DNA of 5,068 nt from Acidobacteriaceae bacterium. Lineage in GTDB: Bacteria > Acidobacteriota > Terriglobia > Terriglobales > Acidobacteriaceae. A program made the position numbers and the translations under genes. Numbering within the stretch: the first letter of the stretch is position 1; each line of letters opens with the position of its first letter. The notes under the pieces are model-generated. The model did not search any database. It saw only the letters and a list, made by a program, of their open reading frames with translations, and was not told the DNA's origin. Location of the stretch: positions 1 to 5,068 of the forward strand of contig JAOAPJ010000319.1 of the NCBI GenBank assembly GCA_025462805.1, in the 5' to 3' direction. Below, in pieces: positions 1 to 5,068 of this stretch.

Positions 1-2251
1 TCGGATCCATGATGCGGCCGGTTGAGCCCGGAGCCAGGTTATGGCCCGCCGGCGGAATCAGCGGCTGGGGATCGACGCCAAATTGATAGTTGCTCAGCAC
101 AATACTCGTTCCCGGCACGGTATTCGCTGAGGAGCATCCCGTATCTCCCGGACCACTGCAGGAGATGCTGAAGGTGTTCGCGAACACCTGATTGTTTGCC
201 TGCTGAATCATGAACAGCGGAATGTTTTCGAACGACTGTCCATAGTAGAGACCGTAGCCGCCATGCACGACGAAGTGGCCGTTTCCGGACAGGTCGTAAG
301 AGAAGCCGATGCGCGGGCTGATGTCGAGATTGTCATTGTTCGGCAATCCCGTGTAGATACCACCGATGTTCGTCAGATCAGGCGTGTACCCGGTCAGGTA
401 GGTGTTGGGATTGTGCTGTGCAGGTACGGTGGGAAGACCAGTGGCTGCCGCTGCGATCAATTCCTGATGGGTGCGGCTGTTCTTCTGTTTGTCGATGCCA
501 TAGGTATCAATATCGCGGTCATAGCGCACACCGACGTTCACGAGCAGTCTCGGCGTGATGCGATAGTCGTCCTCGACGTACAAGCCAAGCATTTTGGGCG
601 AGAGATTGAAGCTGGGATCGCCTGCCGTGCCAGTCATGTTGATGACGGCGCCCGGCGTCGAGAAGCCATTGGAATATTTGGCCGGATCGAGCAGGTTCTG
701 CGGTGAATCGACGAAATCGAACTCCGGCGTGGGGTTGTTCTCAAAGAAGCCGCCCAGCTGTGGCTCGTAGACATAGTCCACACCGCCGCGCAGCGTGTGC
801 TGGCCGTGGGTGTAGGAGAGATCGTCGCGGAACTGGAACTTATGCTGGCTCGATTTTTGCGGCACGTTGACGTTTGTGCCGAAGCTGGTGCCATCCGGGA
901 AGAGGATGTACGGCGCACGCACCTTGGAGTCGATCAGATTGTTCCAGTACTGGAATCCCGCGGTGAAGCTGTTGACCAGACTTGGCGTCAGGACCGAACT
1001 GAGTGTGACGTTGGTCAGGATCAAGTCATTGAGCGTGTAGTTGCCTTCGGTCAGATCATTTTGCGAGGTCGATTGGTCGTTCTGGCTTGTATTGTCCTGC
1101 GCCAGATAGCTCACAAATATCCTGTGCCGGTCATTAAAAGTGTGATCGATGCGGCCGTTGTAGCGCTTCTCATCGAACGGCGTGGGAACGGTGCGCGATG
1201 GCTGGGGAGCAACCGTGAAGACGTTGGGATTCTGCTTCACATAATTCGCAACCGCCAAGAGTTCATCATAGGAAGCCGAGCTCACGGAGATGCTCGACCG
1301 CTCACGTAAGCCTTCGTACGCGAAGAAGCCGAAATCCTTGTCCTTGCGAATCGGACCGCCGATCGAGCCACCGTACTGCTGGCGGCTGTAGTCGGGTTTT
1401 GGCTGATTCGCCTGCTTGGCGAAGTAGTTGTTGGTCTGGAAGGTTTGCGTCCGGAAGAAGCCATACAGGCTGCCGTGGAACTGATTTGTCCCGGACTTGG
1501 TGACGACGTTCAGCGCTGCGCCTTCGCTGCGGCCATTGGCCGCGGAGAAGCGGTTGGGGCTGATGATGAACTCCTGCACCGCCTCGAGCGGCAGCTGCAT
1601 CACGGCGCCACCCACCGTGTTGTCCTTGTTATCGATGCCGTTGACGGTGGTGTTGGTGTTCCGGCCGGTCGAGCCGTTGACAGCGTAGACCGCATAGCGA
1701 TTCTTTGTTGGGTCGTAGCTGTCCACCTGCTTCACGCCCGGCGCCAGAATGGCCAGGTTGGCGAAGTCACGTCCGTTCAATGGCAGATCAGTGATCTGAC
1801 GCGGCGTTACTGCGATGGAGACATCGCTCTTTTCCGGATCAATCAGCTGATTGTTCGCCTGAACCTCAACCGTTTCGCCGGTGCCGCCGGGCTTCAGCGG
1901 CAGATTTGCTGCAGCCGTCGTGCCTACCAGCAGCTCGATGTCCTTGATCTCGCCCGATGCGAAACCAGGAAAGCCTACGTGGATTCTGTAATGTCCGACG
2001 GGTAGCAGATCGAACCGGTAGTCGCCGGCAGCGGCTGACTTGGTGGACCGCTGGGCATTTGTTCCCGTGTTGGTTGCGGTGACCACTGCCCCGACGATGG
2101 CGGCGCCTGATGGATCAGTGATGTTGCCAATGATGCTACCGCTGGCCGTTGCCTGCGCATACGCCGTGTTGGACCCGACGAAGACCACCGGCGCGACCGC
2201 CAAACCGGCGGCCAGGCACACTTCGAGTACAGCTCTCCTGCTTACTACCAT
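1..2251 (-). CDS. Oar-like TonB-dependent receptor with carboxypeptidase-regulatory-like domain (3' end off window)
   Basis: Outer-membrane active transporter of the Oar-like family, expected to import a large substrate (often a glycan or siderophore-type compound) using TonB energy; the substrate cannot be read from the sequence. I read 750 uninterrupted codons. Residues 1-32 look like a signal peptide (two Arg, hydrophobic core, cleavage after AYA). Residues about 38-120 form a CarboxypepD_reg/Cna-B-like beta domain (GNITDPSGAAIVGAVV, then GDYRFDLLPVGHYRI). ETVEV at 126-130 may be the Ton box. The plug covers about 135-255, with the family signatures DLPLNGRDFANL (155-166), NGID (204-207) and NVVTKSGTNQFHGS (248-261). 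After that come barrel strands rich in aromatic and Asn residues. The ATG at 2251 is chosen because it starts the signal peptide and follows GGAGG. Such proteins are usually 1000 or more residues long, so roughly the last quarter or more is missing. The gene is transcribed divergently from the UvrC-like gene. The family call is firm; the ligand is unknown. Confidence 0.95.
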   Translation of the reverse strand, partial: MVVSRRAVLEVCLAAGLAVAPVVFVGSNTAYAQATASGSIIGNITDPSGAAIVGAVVTATNTGTNAQRSTKSAAAGDYRFDLLPVGHYRIHVGFPGFASGEIKDIELLVGTTAAANLPLKPGGTGETVEVQANNQLIDPEKSDVSIAVTPRQITDLPLNGRDFANLAILAPGVKQVDSYDPTKNRYAVYAVNGSTGRNTNTTVNGIDNKDNTVGGAVMQLPLEAVQEFIISPNRFSAANGRSEGAALNVVTKSGTNQFHGSLYGFFRTQTFQTNNYFAKQANQPKPDYSRQQYGGSIGGPIRKDKDFGFFAYEGLRERSSISVSSASYDELLAVANYVKQNPNVFTVAPQPSRTVPTPFDEKRYNGRIDHTFNDRHRIFVSYLAQDNTSQNDQSTSQNDLTEGNYTLNDLILTNVTLSSVLTPSLVNSFTAGFQYWNNLIDSKVRAPYILFPDGTSFGTNVNVPQKSSQHKFQFRDDLSYTHGQHTLRGGVDYVYEPQLGGFFENNPTPEFDFVDSPQNLLDPAKYSNGFSTPGAVINMTGTAGDPSFNLSPKMLGLYVEDDYRITPRLLVNVGVRYDRDIDTYGIDKQKNSRTHQELIAAAATGLPTVPAQHNPNTYLTGYTPDLTNIGGIYTGLPNNDNLDISPRIGFSYDLSGNGHFVVHGGYGLYYGQSFENIPLFMIQQANNQVFANTFSISCSGPGDTGCSSANTVPGTSIVLSNYQFGVDPQPLIPPAGHNLAPGSTGRIMDP
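172..189. repeat. 18-base perfect palindrome inside the receptor gene
   Basis: AGGTGTTCGCGAACACCT reads the same on both strands. It lies in the coding sequence of the TonB-dependent receptor around codon 690 and encodes VFANT and part of the flanking residues in a region of the barrel. In RNA it could form a seven-pair stem with a CGCG loop. No function is known; coincidence is possible. Confidence 0.5.
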
Positions 2252-2260
2252 CCCGCGTCA

Positions 2261-2267
2261 CCCCTCC
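2261..2267 (-). promoter_or_regulatory. Shine-Dalgarno of the TonB-dependent receptor gene
   Basis: On the minus strand GGAGGGG precedes the ATG at 2251; the GGAGG core ends 11 bases before the start, slightly longer than ideal. It follows a pyrimidine-rich stretch (CTTTCTTTTCTTTT) in the predicted mRNA leader. This supports the chosen start. Confidence 0.7.
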
Positions 2268-2331
2268 AAAAGAAAAGAAAGATCTCAGCTTCAGCTCTGC
2301 CGAGCCGAGGATCCTTGATGCAATGAAATTT

Positions 2332-2341
2332 GAACTAGTTC
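2332..2341. promoter_or_regulatory. 10-base palindrome over the receptor transcription start, possible operator
   Basis: GAACTAGTTC is a perfect inverted repeat spanning roughly -2 to +8 relative to the start point predicted from the TGGACA/TATGAT promoter. A 10-base palindrome is expected a few times by chance in 5 kb, so only its placement makes it a candidate repressor site. No regulator is encoded nearby in this window. Confidence 0.3.
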
Positions 2342-2345
2342 GTGA

Positions 2346-2374
2346 ATCATATGACAGGCACGGTATCGTGTCCA
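2346..2374 (-). promoter_or_regulatory. sigma70-like promoter for the TonB-dependent receptor
   Basis: On the minus strand TGGACA (2374-2369; 5 of 6 to TTGACA) lies 17 bases upstream of TATGAT (2351-2346; 5 of 6 to TATAAT). This is the best promoter match in the window. The predicted start point is near 2339, which gives an mRNA leader of about 88 bases before the ATG. The hexamers and spacing are seen directly; activity is inferred. Confidence 0.7.
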
Positions 2375-2434
2375 TCCGAAATCGCTGAAGTTAGCGCAAA
2401 CCGATTCCGGAAACGCGCGAGATTCGACGCGCCG

Positions 2435-2440
2435 TAGAAT
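2435..2440 (+). promoter_or_regulatory. -10-like hexamer immediately before the UvrC-like gene
   Basis: TAGAAT (5 of 6 to TATAAT) ends four bases before the ATG at 2445 and seven bases before an in-frame GTG at 2448. If used, transcription would begin within the first two codons, giving a leaderless mRNA. No good -35 is seen at 16-18 bases upstream (AACGCG at 17). The lack of any Shine-Dalgarno before the ATG fits, but the promoter is only tentative. Confidence 0.4.
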
Positions 2441-2444
2441 CGAA

Positions 2445-3713
2445 ATGGTGCTGGTGCATACTCTAGCTCTCGCGCACACCGAGGCTGACGGCGTATTGGC
2501 CGAGGCGTTGGCTGCTCTGCCCGAGGCGCCTGCTGTCTTCGCTCTGGGCTTCGGCGAACGCCGCGAGCCCTACCTCGCCCGCACGCCGAATCTGCGCCGC
2601 CGCGTGCGACGCCTGCTGGCTCCGGAAGGCGCTCTGTCGCGTCGTCTGCAACTGCTGCCCTTCGTGCGCGAGATCGCCTGGTCGCCCTATGGCTCGGAGT
2701 TCGAAGCCTCTCTGCTGCTCTATCGAGAGATGGTGCTGGTCTATCGTGACGATGCGGGCGGGGCTCGCAAGCGGCTGCGATTGCGGCCTCCGGCTTACCT
2801 GCGGATGTCGACGGAGAACGACTTCCCGCGCCTCTTCCCGAGCAACCGCTATGTGCGCAGCGCGGCGGATCGCAGCTTTGGGCCCTTTCCGACGCGAGTC
2901 TCGGCCGAGCGCGCCTGCGACGCTGTGCTCGATTTATTTCAGCTTCGCCGCTGCGTAGAGGACCTGCAACCCTATCCCGAGCACCCGGCCTGTCCGTATT
3001 TCGAGATGAAGAAGTGCCTGGCGCCCTGCAACCAGAGCTGTACACCGGAGCGCCATGTTGACGAATCAAGGGCAGTCTTCGAAGCGCTGCGCACCCACGG
3101 CGCGAGCCTGCTGAAGCAACTGGAGCAGGAACGTGCTGCCGCGGCGGAGGCCCTGGAGTTTGAGACCGCCGCGGCGATTCATCAGCGGTACACCCGCGCT
3201 GAGGCCGCACTCAAAGAACTGCCCGAAGCGATGCATCTGATGTCGGAGCTTTCGGCCGTGATCGTCCAACCATCCGCCGAGCCCGGAGAGGTGGCGCTCT
3301 TTCGTCTGACGCCGCAGGGCCTGGCCGGGCCGGCGGGCTTCAGCACACTGGGCATGCGTCTGCATAATGAGCAGTCCGGGTCCTCTTCCCTCTTCTCGCA
3401 TCCGGTGGCCATCGCCCCGGTGCCGCTCGAGCCCACGCCTGGCGCTGAGGCGATCCCTCCCGAGACGCTCGAAGACAGGATCGAACGAGCGCTCTCCGGG
3501 CTGCGTGCCGTCGAACCAAAACGGCCTTCGAATCAGCAGGTGGAAGATCATCTCGCGCTCTTCACCCGCTGGTGCTACCGTCCCGCTGCCAAGCGGACGG
3601 GGGAGGCCATCTTCATGGACGCCTCCGGATCCCTTTCGACGAAGTTGTTGCTGCGGGGCATCTCCCGGGTTGCCCGCGCAGCGGCTGTGCCTGTCCCGGC
3701 GCCAGCGGGCTGA
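2445..3713 (+). CDS. Short UvrC-like protein: degenerate GIY-YIG domain, four-Cys cluster motif, UVR domain, no C-terminal nuclease
   Basis: Homologue of the N-terminal half of excinuclease subunit UvrC; 422 residues against about 600 for full UvrC. Residues about 25-100 correspond to the GIY-YIG nuclease fold, but the signature is altered: GVY is AVF (30-32) and YIGK is YLAR (43-46). NLRRRVRR (49-56) and SEFEA (84-88) keep the expected Arg and Glu. FPRLFPSNR (127-135) and SFGPFP (144-149) match the usual UvrC linker. Cys170, 183, 191 and 195 (C-x12-C-x7-C-x3-C) match the cysteines reported to hold an iron-sulfur cluster in UvrC; Cys199 is extra. Residues about 223-259 (LEFETAAAIHQRY) are a UVR motif, the UvrB-contacting helix pair. 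The RNase H-like nuclease and helix-hairpin-helix domains are absent; instead there is a 160-residue tail with HLALFTRWCYR (369-379). The ATG lacks a Shine-Dalgarno; a GTG one codon later is an alternative. Likely cytoplasmic and DNA-repair related, but calling it a functional UvrC would overstate it. Confidence 0.85.
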   Translation: MVLVHTLALAHTEADGVLAEALAALPEAPAVFALGFGERREPYLARTPNLRRRVRRLLAPEGALSRRLQLLPFVREIAWSPYGSEFEASLLLYREMVLVYRDDAGGARKRLRLRPPAYLRMSTENDFPRLFPSNRYVRSAADRSFGPFPTRVSAERACDAVLDLFQLRRCVEDLQPYPEHPACPYFEMKKCLAPCNQSCTPERHVDESRAVFEALRTHGASLLKQLEQERAAAAEALEFETAAAIHQRYTRAEAALKELPEAMHLMSELSAVIVQPSAEPGEVALFRLTPQGLAGPAGFSTLGMRLHNEQSGSSSLFSHPVAIAPVPLEPTPGAEAIPPETLEDRIERALSGLRAVEPKRPSNQQVEDHLALFTRWCYRPAAKRTGEAIFMDASGSLSTKLLLRGISRVARAAAVPVPAPAG

Positions 3714-3738
3714 ACCGGCTCTGCTGCGCTGATACACT
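3710..3738 (+). promoter_or_regulatory. Promoter for leaderless transcription of rpe
   Basis: CTGAAC (3710-3715) lies 17 bases before TACACT (3733-3738). The -35 overlaps the TGA stop of the UvrC-like gene (3711-3713). Counting the last -10 base as -7, +1 falls at 3745, the G of the rpe GTG start codon. Individual hexamer matches are moderate (3 of 6 and 4 of 6), but the spacing is ideal and there is no Shine-Dalgarno. Confidence 0.5.
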
Positions 3739-3744
3739 GGCGCC

Positions 3745-4422
3745 GTGGTTGAACTGTTGCCATCCATCCTGTCGGCAGACTTCGCTCACCTGGCGGACGC
3801 AGTGGCCGCAGCCGAGCGCGGCGGCGGCACGGCTATCCATGTGGACGTGATGGACGGCCATTTTGTGCCCAACATCACGCTGGGGCCGCCGGTGGTGAAG
3901 TCGCTGCGGAAGGCGACCAAACTGCCGCTGGATTGCCACCTGATGATTGAGAACGCGGACGAGTTCATCCCCGCATTTGGGGAGGCGGGCGCCAACTGGA
4001 TCGGCGTGCATTACGAGGCGTGCCGGCACCTGCACCGCACCATCCAGCACATACGCGACCACGGCATGGAGCCGGGGGTGGTGATCAACCCGGCGACACG
4101 GGTGGACCTGCTCTACGATGTGCTGCCGATGCTGCACCACGTGCTGGTGATGAGCGTGAACCCCGGATTTGGCGGCCAGAAGTTCATCCCGTTCTCGCTG
4201 GACAAGATTCGCCACCTCCGCGCACTTCGCGCAGAGCGCAACCTGAGCTTCCGCATCGAGGTGGATGGCGGGGTGGCTCACGACACGGTCGCCTCAGTCG
4301 TCGAAGCAGGGGCGGAGTTGCTGGTGGCCGGAAGCGCCGTGTTTGAGGGCGACGACCCGGCTCAGAGAGCGCGCGAGCTGTTGGACGCAGCCCGCTCGGC
4401 AGAGCTGGCCACGGCCCGGTAA
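3745..4422 (+). CDS. rpe: Ribulose-phosphate 3-epimerase
   Basis: Cytoplasmic (beta/alpha)8-barrel enzyme interconverting D-ribulose 5-phosphate and D-xylulose 5-phosphate in the pentose phosphate pathway. The 225 residues match the usual family length. Visible motifs: LLPSILSADF (4-13); HVDVMDGHFVPN (32-43) with metal ligands His32 and Asp34; CHLMIEN (64-70) with ligand His65; MSVNPGFGGQ (136-145), the phosphate-side loop; and EVDGG (172-176) with Asp174. Asp34 and Asp174 are the acid/base pair known in this family. The late VAGSAVF (about 194-200) is the second phosphate-binding segment. The start must be GTG 3745: an in-frame TGA at 3730-3732 lies just upstream with no other start between, and the conserved PSILSADF begins at residue 6. 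There is no Shine-Dalgarno; an overlapping promoter suggests a leaderless message. It lies 31 bases after the UvrC-like gene and 80 before the BamD gene. All key residues are present. Confidence 0.97.
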   Translation: MVELLPSILSADFAHLADAVAAAERGGGTAIHVDVMDGHFVPNITLGPPVVKSLRKATKLPLDCHLMIENADEFIPAFGEAGANWIGVHYEACRHLHRTIQHIRDHGMEPGVVINPATRVDLLYDVLPMLHHVLVMSVNPGFGGQKFIPFSLDKIRHLRALRAERNLSFRIEVDGGVAHDTVASVVEAGAELLVAGSAVFEGDDPAQRARELLDAARSAELATAR

Positions 4423-4502
4423 ACTATTGGGCAAGAGAACCCCACGGGCTGATACGAGCGCACGGAGCCGGTGGCGCTTTTGGAACTCATTCGAGGTTGT
4501 TC
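4423..4502 (+). other. Gap between rpe and bamD
   Basis: Eighty bases with the bamD Shine-Dalgarno at the right end. I see no convincing terminator after rpe and no convincing sigma70 promoter (TAAACT at 4420-4425 lacks a -35), so co-transcription of rpe and bamD is the simplest reading. Confidence 0.4.
4493..4496 (+). promoter_or_regulatory. Shine-Dalgarno of the BamD-like gene
   Basis: GAGG lies six bases upstream of the ATG at 4503, a normal ribosome-binding arrangement. This gene therefore differs from the two upstream plus-strand genes, which lack one, and the site supports the chosen start. Confidence 0.6.
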
Positions 4503-5068
4503 ATGAATCGTAGTCTTTCCGCACGTCTGCTTGCACTCTCCGCAGCCGCATGTCTCGCCGCAACGCTCGCTGCTGCGCCGGCTCACGCACGGGTGAAGAA
4601 GCCGAAGAAGGTCAGCCCCACGGACCCGCTTGCGGGGGTCACGTCGAAGCAGCCGGACAAGGAGCTGTTCGATAAAGCCATGACGGCGATGAAGAAGGGC
4701 AAGTATGACGTTGCCCGTCTCGACCTGCAGGCGATGCTGACGACCTATCCTGAATCGGAGTACCAGATGCGAGCCAAGCTGGCGGTGGGTGATTCCTGGT
4801 ACAAGGAAGGCGGGGCGGCCGCTCTGCAGCAGGCCGAGTCCGAATACAAGGATTTCATCACCTTCTTCCCCAACCAGCCCGAAGCCGCCGAAGCACAGAT
4901 GAAGGTGGCGGACATCTACTACGCCGAGATGGAGAAGCCGGATCGCGATCCGACCAACGCGGACCGCGCGGAGCAGGAGTACCGGCTGATGGTGCAGCAG
5001 TACCCGGACTCCACCCTGGTACCGCGGGCGAAGCAGCGGCTGCGCGAGGTGCAGGAGGTGCTGGCGCA
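4503..5068 (+). CDS. bamD: Outer-membrane assembly factor BamD (YfiO family), 3' end off window
   Basis: TPR-type periplasmic protein of the BAM complex, which inserts beta-barrel proteins into the outer membrane together with BamA. I read 188 codons before the window ends. Residues 1-29 are an export signal: Arg3 and Arg8, a hydrophobic core, then either Cys17 in a weak lipobox (AAAC) or a type I cleavage after AHA (27-29). A basic stretch RVKKPKKV (30-37) follows. From about 52 come TPR-like helix pairs: KELFDKAMTAMKKGKYDVAR (53-72), a repeat end at YPESEY (82-87), YKDFITFFPNQPEAAEA (115-131), then IYYAEMEKPDRDPTNADRA (138-156) and EYRLMVQQYPDS (159-170). The RD-x-T segment before YPDS is characteristic of BamD. 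E. coli BamD is about 245 residues, so some C-terminal sequence is missing. A generic TPR protein of the YbgF/CpoB type is less likely. It would help assemble barrels such as the TonB receptor at the other end of the window, though that link is general and not a specific partnership. Confidence 0.85.
   Translation, partial: MNRSLSARLLALSAAACLAATLAAAPAHARVKKPKKVSPTDPLAGVTSKQPDKELFDKAMTAMKKGKYDVARLDLQAMLTTYPESEYQMRAKLAVGDSWYKEGGAAALQQAESEYKDFITFFPNQPEAAEAQMKVADIYYAEMEKPDRDPTNADRAEQEYRLMVQQYPDSTLVPRAKQRLREVQEVLA

Larger units (their letters stand above)
2252..2444. other. Divergent intergenic region between the receptor and UvrC-like genes
   Basis: This 193-base stretch contains no gene that I can support. 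It is visibly more AT-rich than the flanking coding sequence in its middle part (about 2310-2360). It holds the receptor promoter, leader and ribosome-binding site on the minus strand and the -10-like element of the UvrC-like gene on the plus strand. No terminator-like hairpin is apparent. Confidence 0.7.

Noticed and set aside
1784..1798. Interrupted palindrome CAGATCA-g-TGATCTG in the receptor gene
   Set aside because: Seven-base arms are not rare in 5 kb, and the bases encode the conserved QITDL of the plug motif, so protein constraint explains them.
263..2005. Plus-strand open frames of 147, 170 and 186 codons (263-706, 797-1309, 1445-2005)
   Set aside because: They lie antisense to the continuous 750-codon receptor frame, whose motifs (LPLNGRDF, NVVTKSGTN) are unmistakable. 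Their translations show no recognisable domain.
2040..2388. Small plus-strand open frames (92 and 79 codons) spanning the receptor start and the intergenic region
   Set aside because: They overlap the receptor signal-peptide region antisense and have no convincing ribosome-binding site. Their low-complexity basic translation looks like noise.
3711..3744. Terminator between the UvrC-like gene and rpe
   Set aside because: No stem followed by a T run is present; the gap is filled by the rpe promoter-like elements.
2347..3767. Minus-strand open frames of 287 and 233 codons opposite the UvrC-like gene
   Set aside because: They are Arg/Pro/Gly-rich shadow translations produced by high GC at third positions of the real gene. 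They have no motifs and no ribosome-binding site.
3613..4281. Minus-strand 222-codon open frame opposite rpe
   Set aside because: It is the antisense of a gene with every catalytic residue intact; its His/Arg-rich composition mirrors the GC-rich codons opposite.
4420..4458. Possible promoter between rpe and bamD (TAAACT, or TTGGGC with a TGATAC downstream)
   Set aside because: TAAACT has no matching -35, and TTGGGC has no credible -10 at the right spacing; support is too weak to annotate.

Overview
The window most likely comes from the chromosome of an acidobacterium of the Terriglobia type (relatives of Terriglobus, Granulicella, Edaphobacter, Acidobacterium). This is inferred from three things: a large Oar-like TonB-dependent receptor with an N-terminal carboxypeptidase-regulatory-like domain, a family greatly expanded in that group; a short UvrC-like protein; and a BamD-type outer-membrane assembly factor, which implies a diderm cell. 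Base composition is GC-rich, more so in the right half than in the receptor gene. No mobile element, CRISPR array, tRNA or rRNA is visible.

Layout. Positions 1-2251 (minus strand) hold the first 750 codons of the receptor gene, whose 3' end lies off the left edge. Positions 2252-2444 are a 193-base divergent intergenic region. It carries a strong sigma70-like promoter for the receptor (TGGACA-17-TATGAT) with a 10-base palindrome over the predicted start point, and a separate -10-like element (TAGAAT) almost touching the next gene. On the plus strand follow a UvrC-like protein without the C-terminal nuclease half (2445-3713), ribulose-phosphate 3-epimerase (3745-4422), and a BamD/YfiO-type lipoprotein or secreted TPR protein (4503 to the right edge, 3' truncated).

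The plus-strand genes are co-oriented with short gaps (31 and 80 bases), so read-through is possible. However, rpe has its own promoter-like sequence, whose -35 hexamer overlaps the upstream stop codon and whose -10 is placed so that transcription would begin at the GTG start codon. The UvrC-like gene also has no Shine-Dalgarno and a -10 hexamer right at its start. By contrast, the receptor and BamD genes, both exported envelope proteins, have recognisable Shine-Dalgarno sequences. The genes do not form an obvious single pathway: nutrient uptake, a DNA-repair-like protein, the pentose phosphate/Calvin pathway, and outer-membrane biogenesis.

I see no wholly new multi-gene system. The most interesting points are the nuclease-truncated UvrC homologue with a degraded GIY-YIG site but an intact four-cysteine cluster motif, the apparent leaderless start of rpe, and an 18-base perfect palindrome inside the receptor gene.
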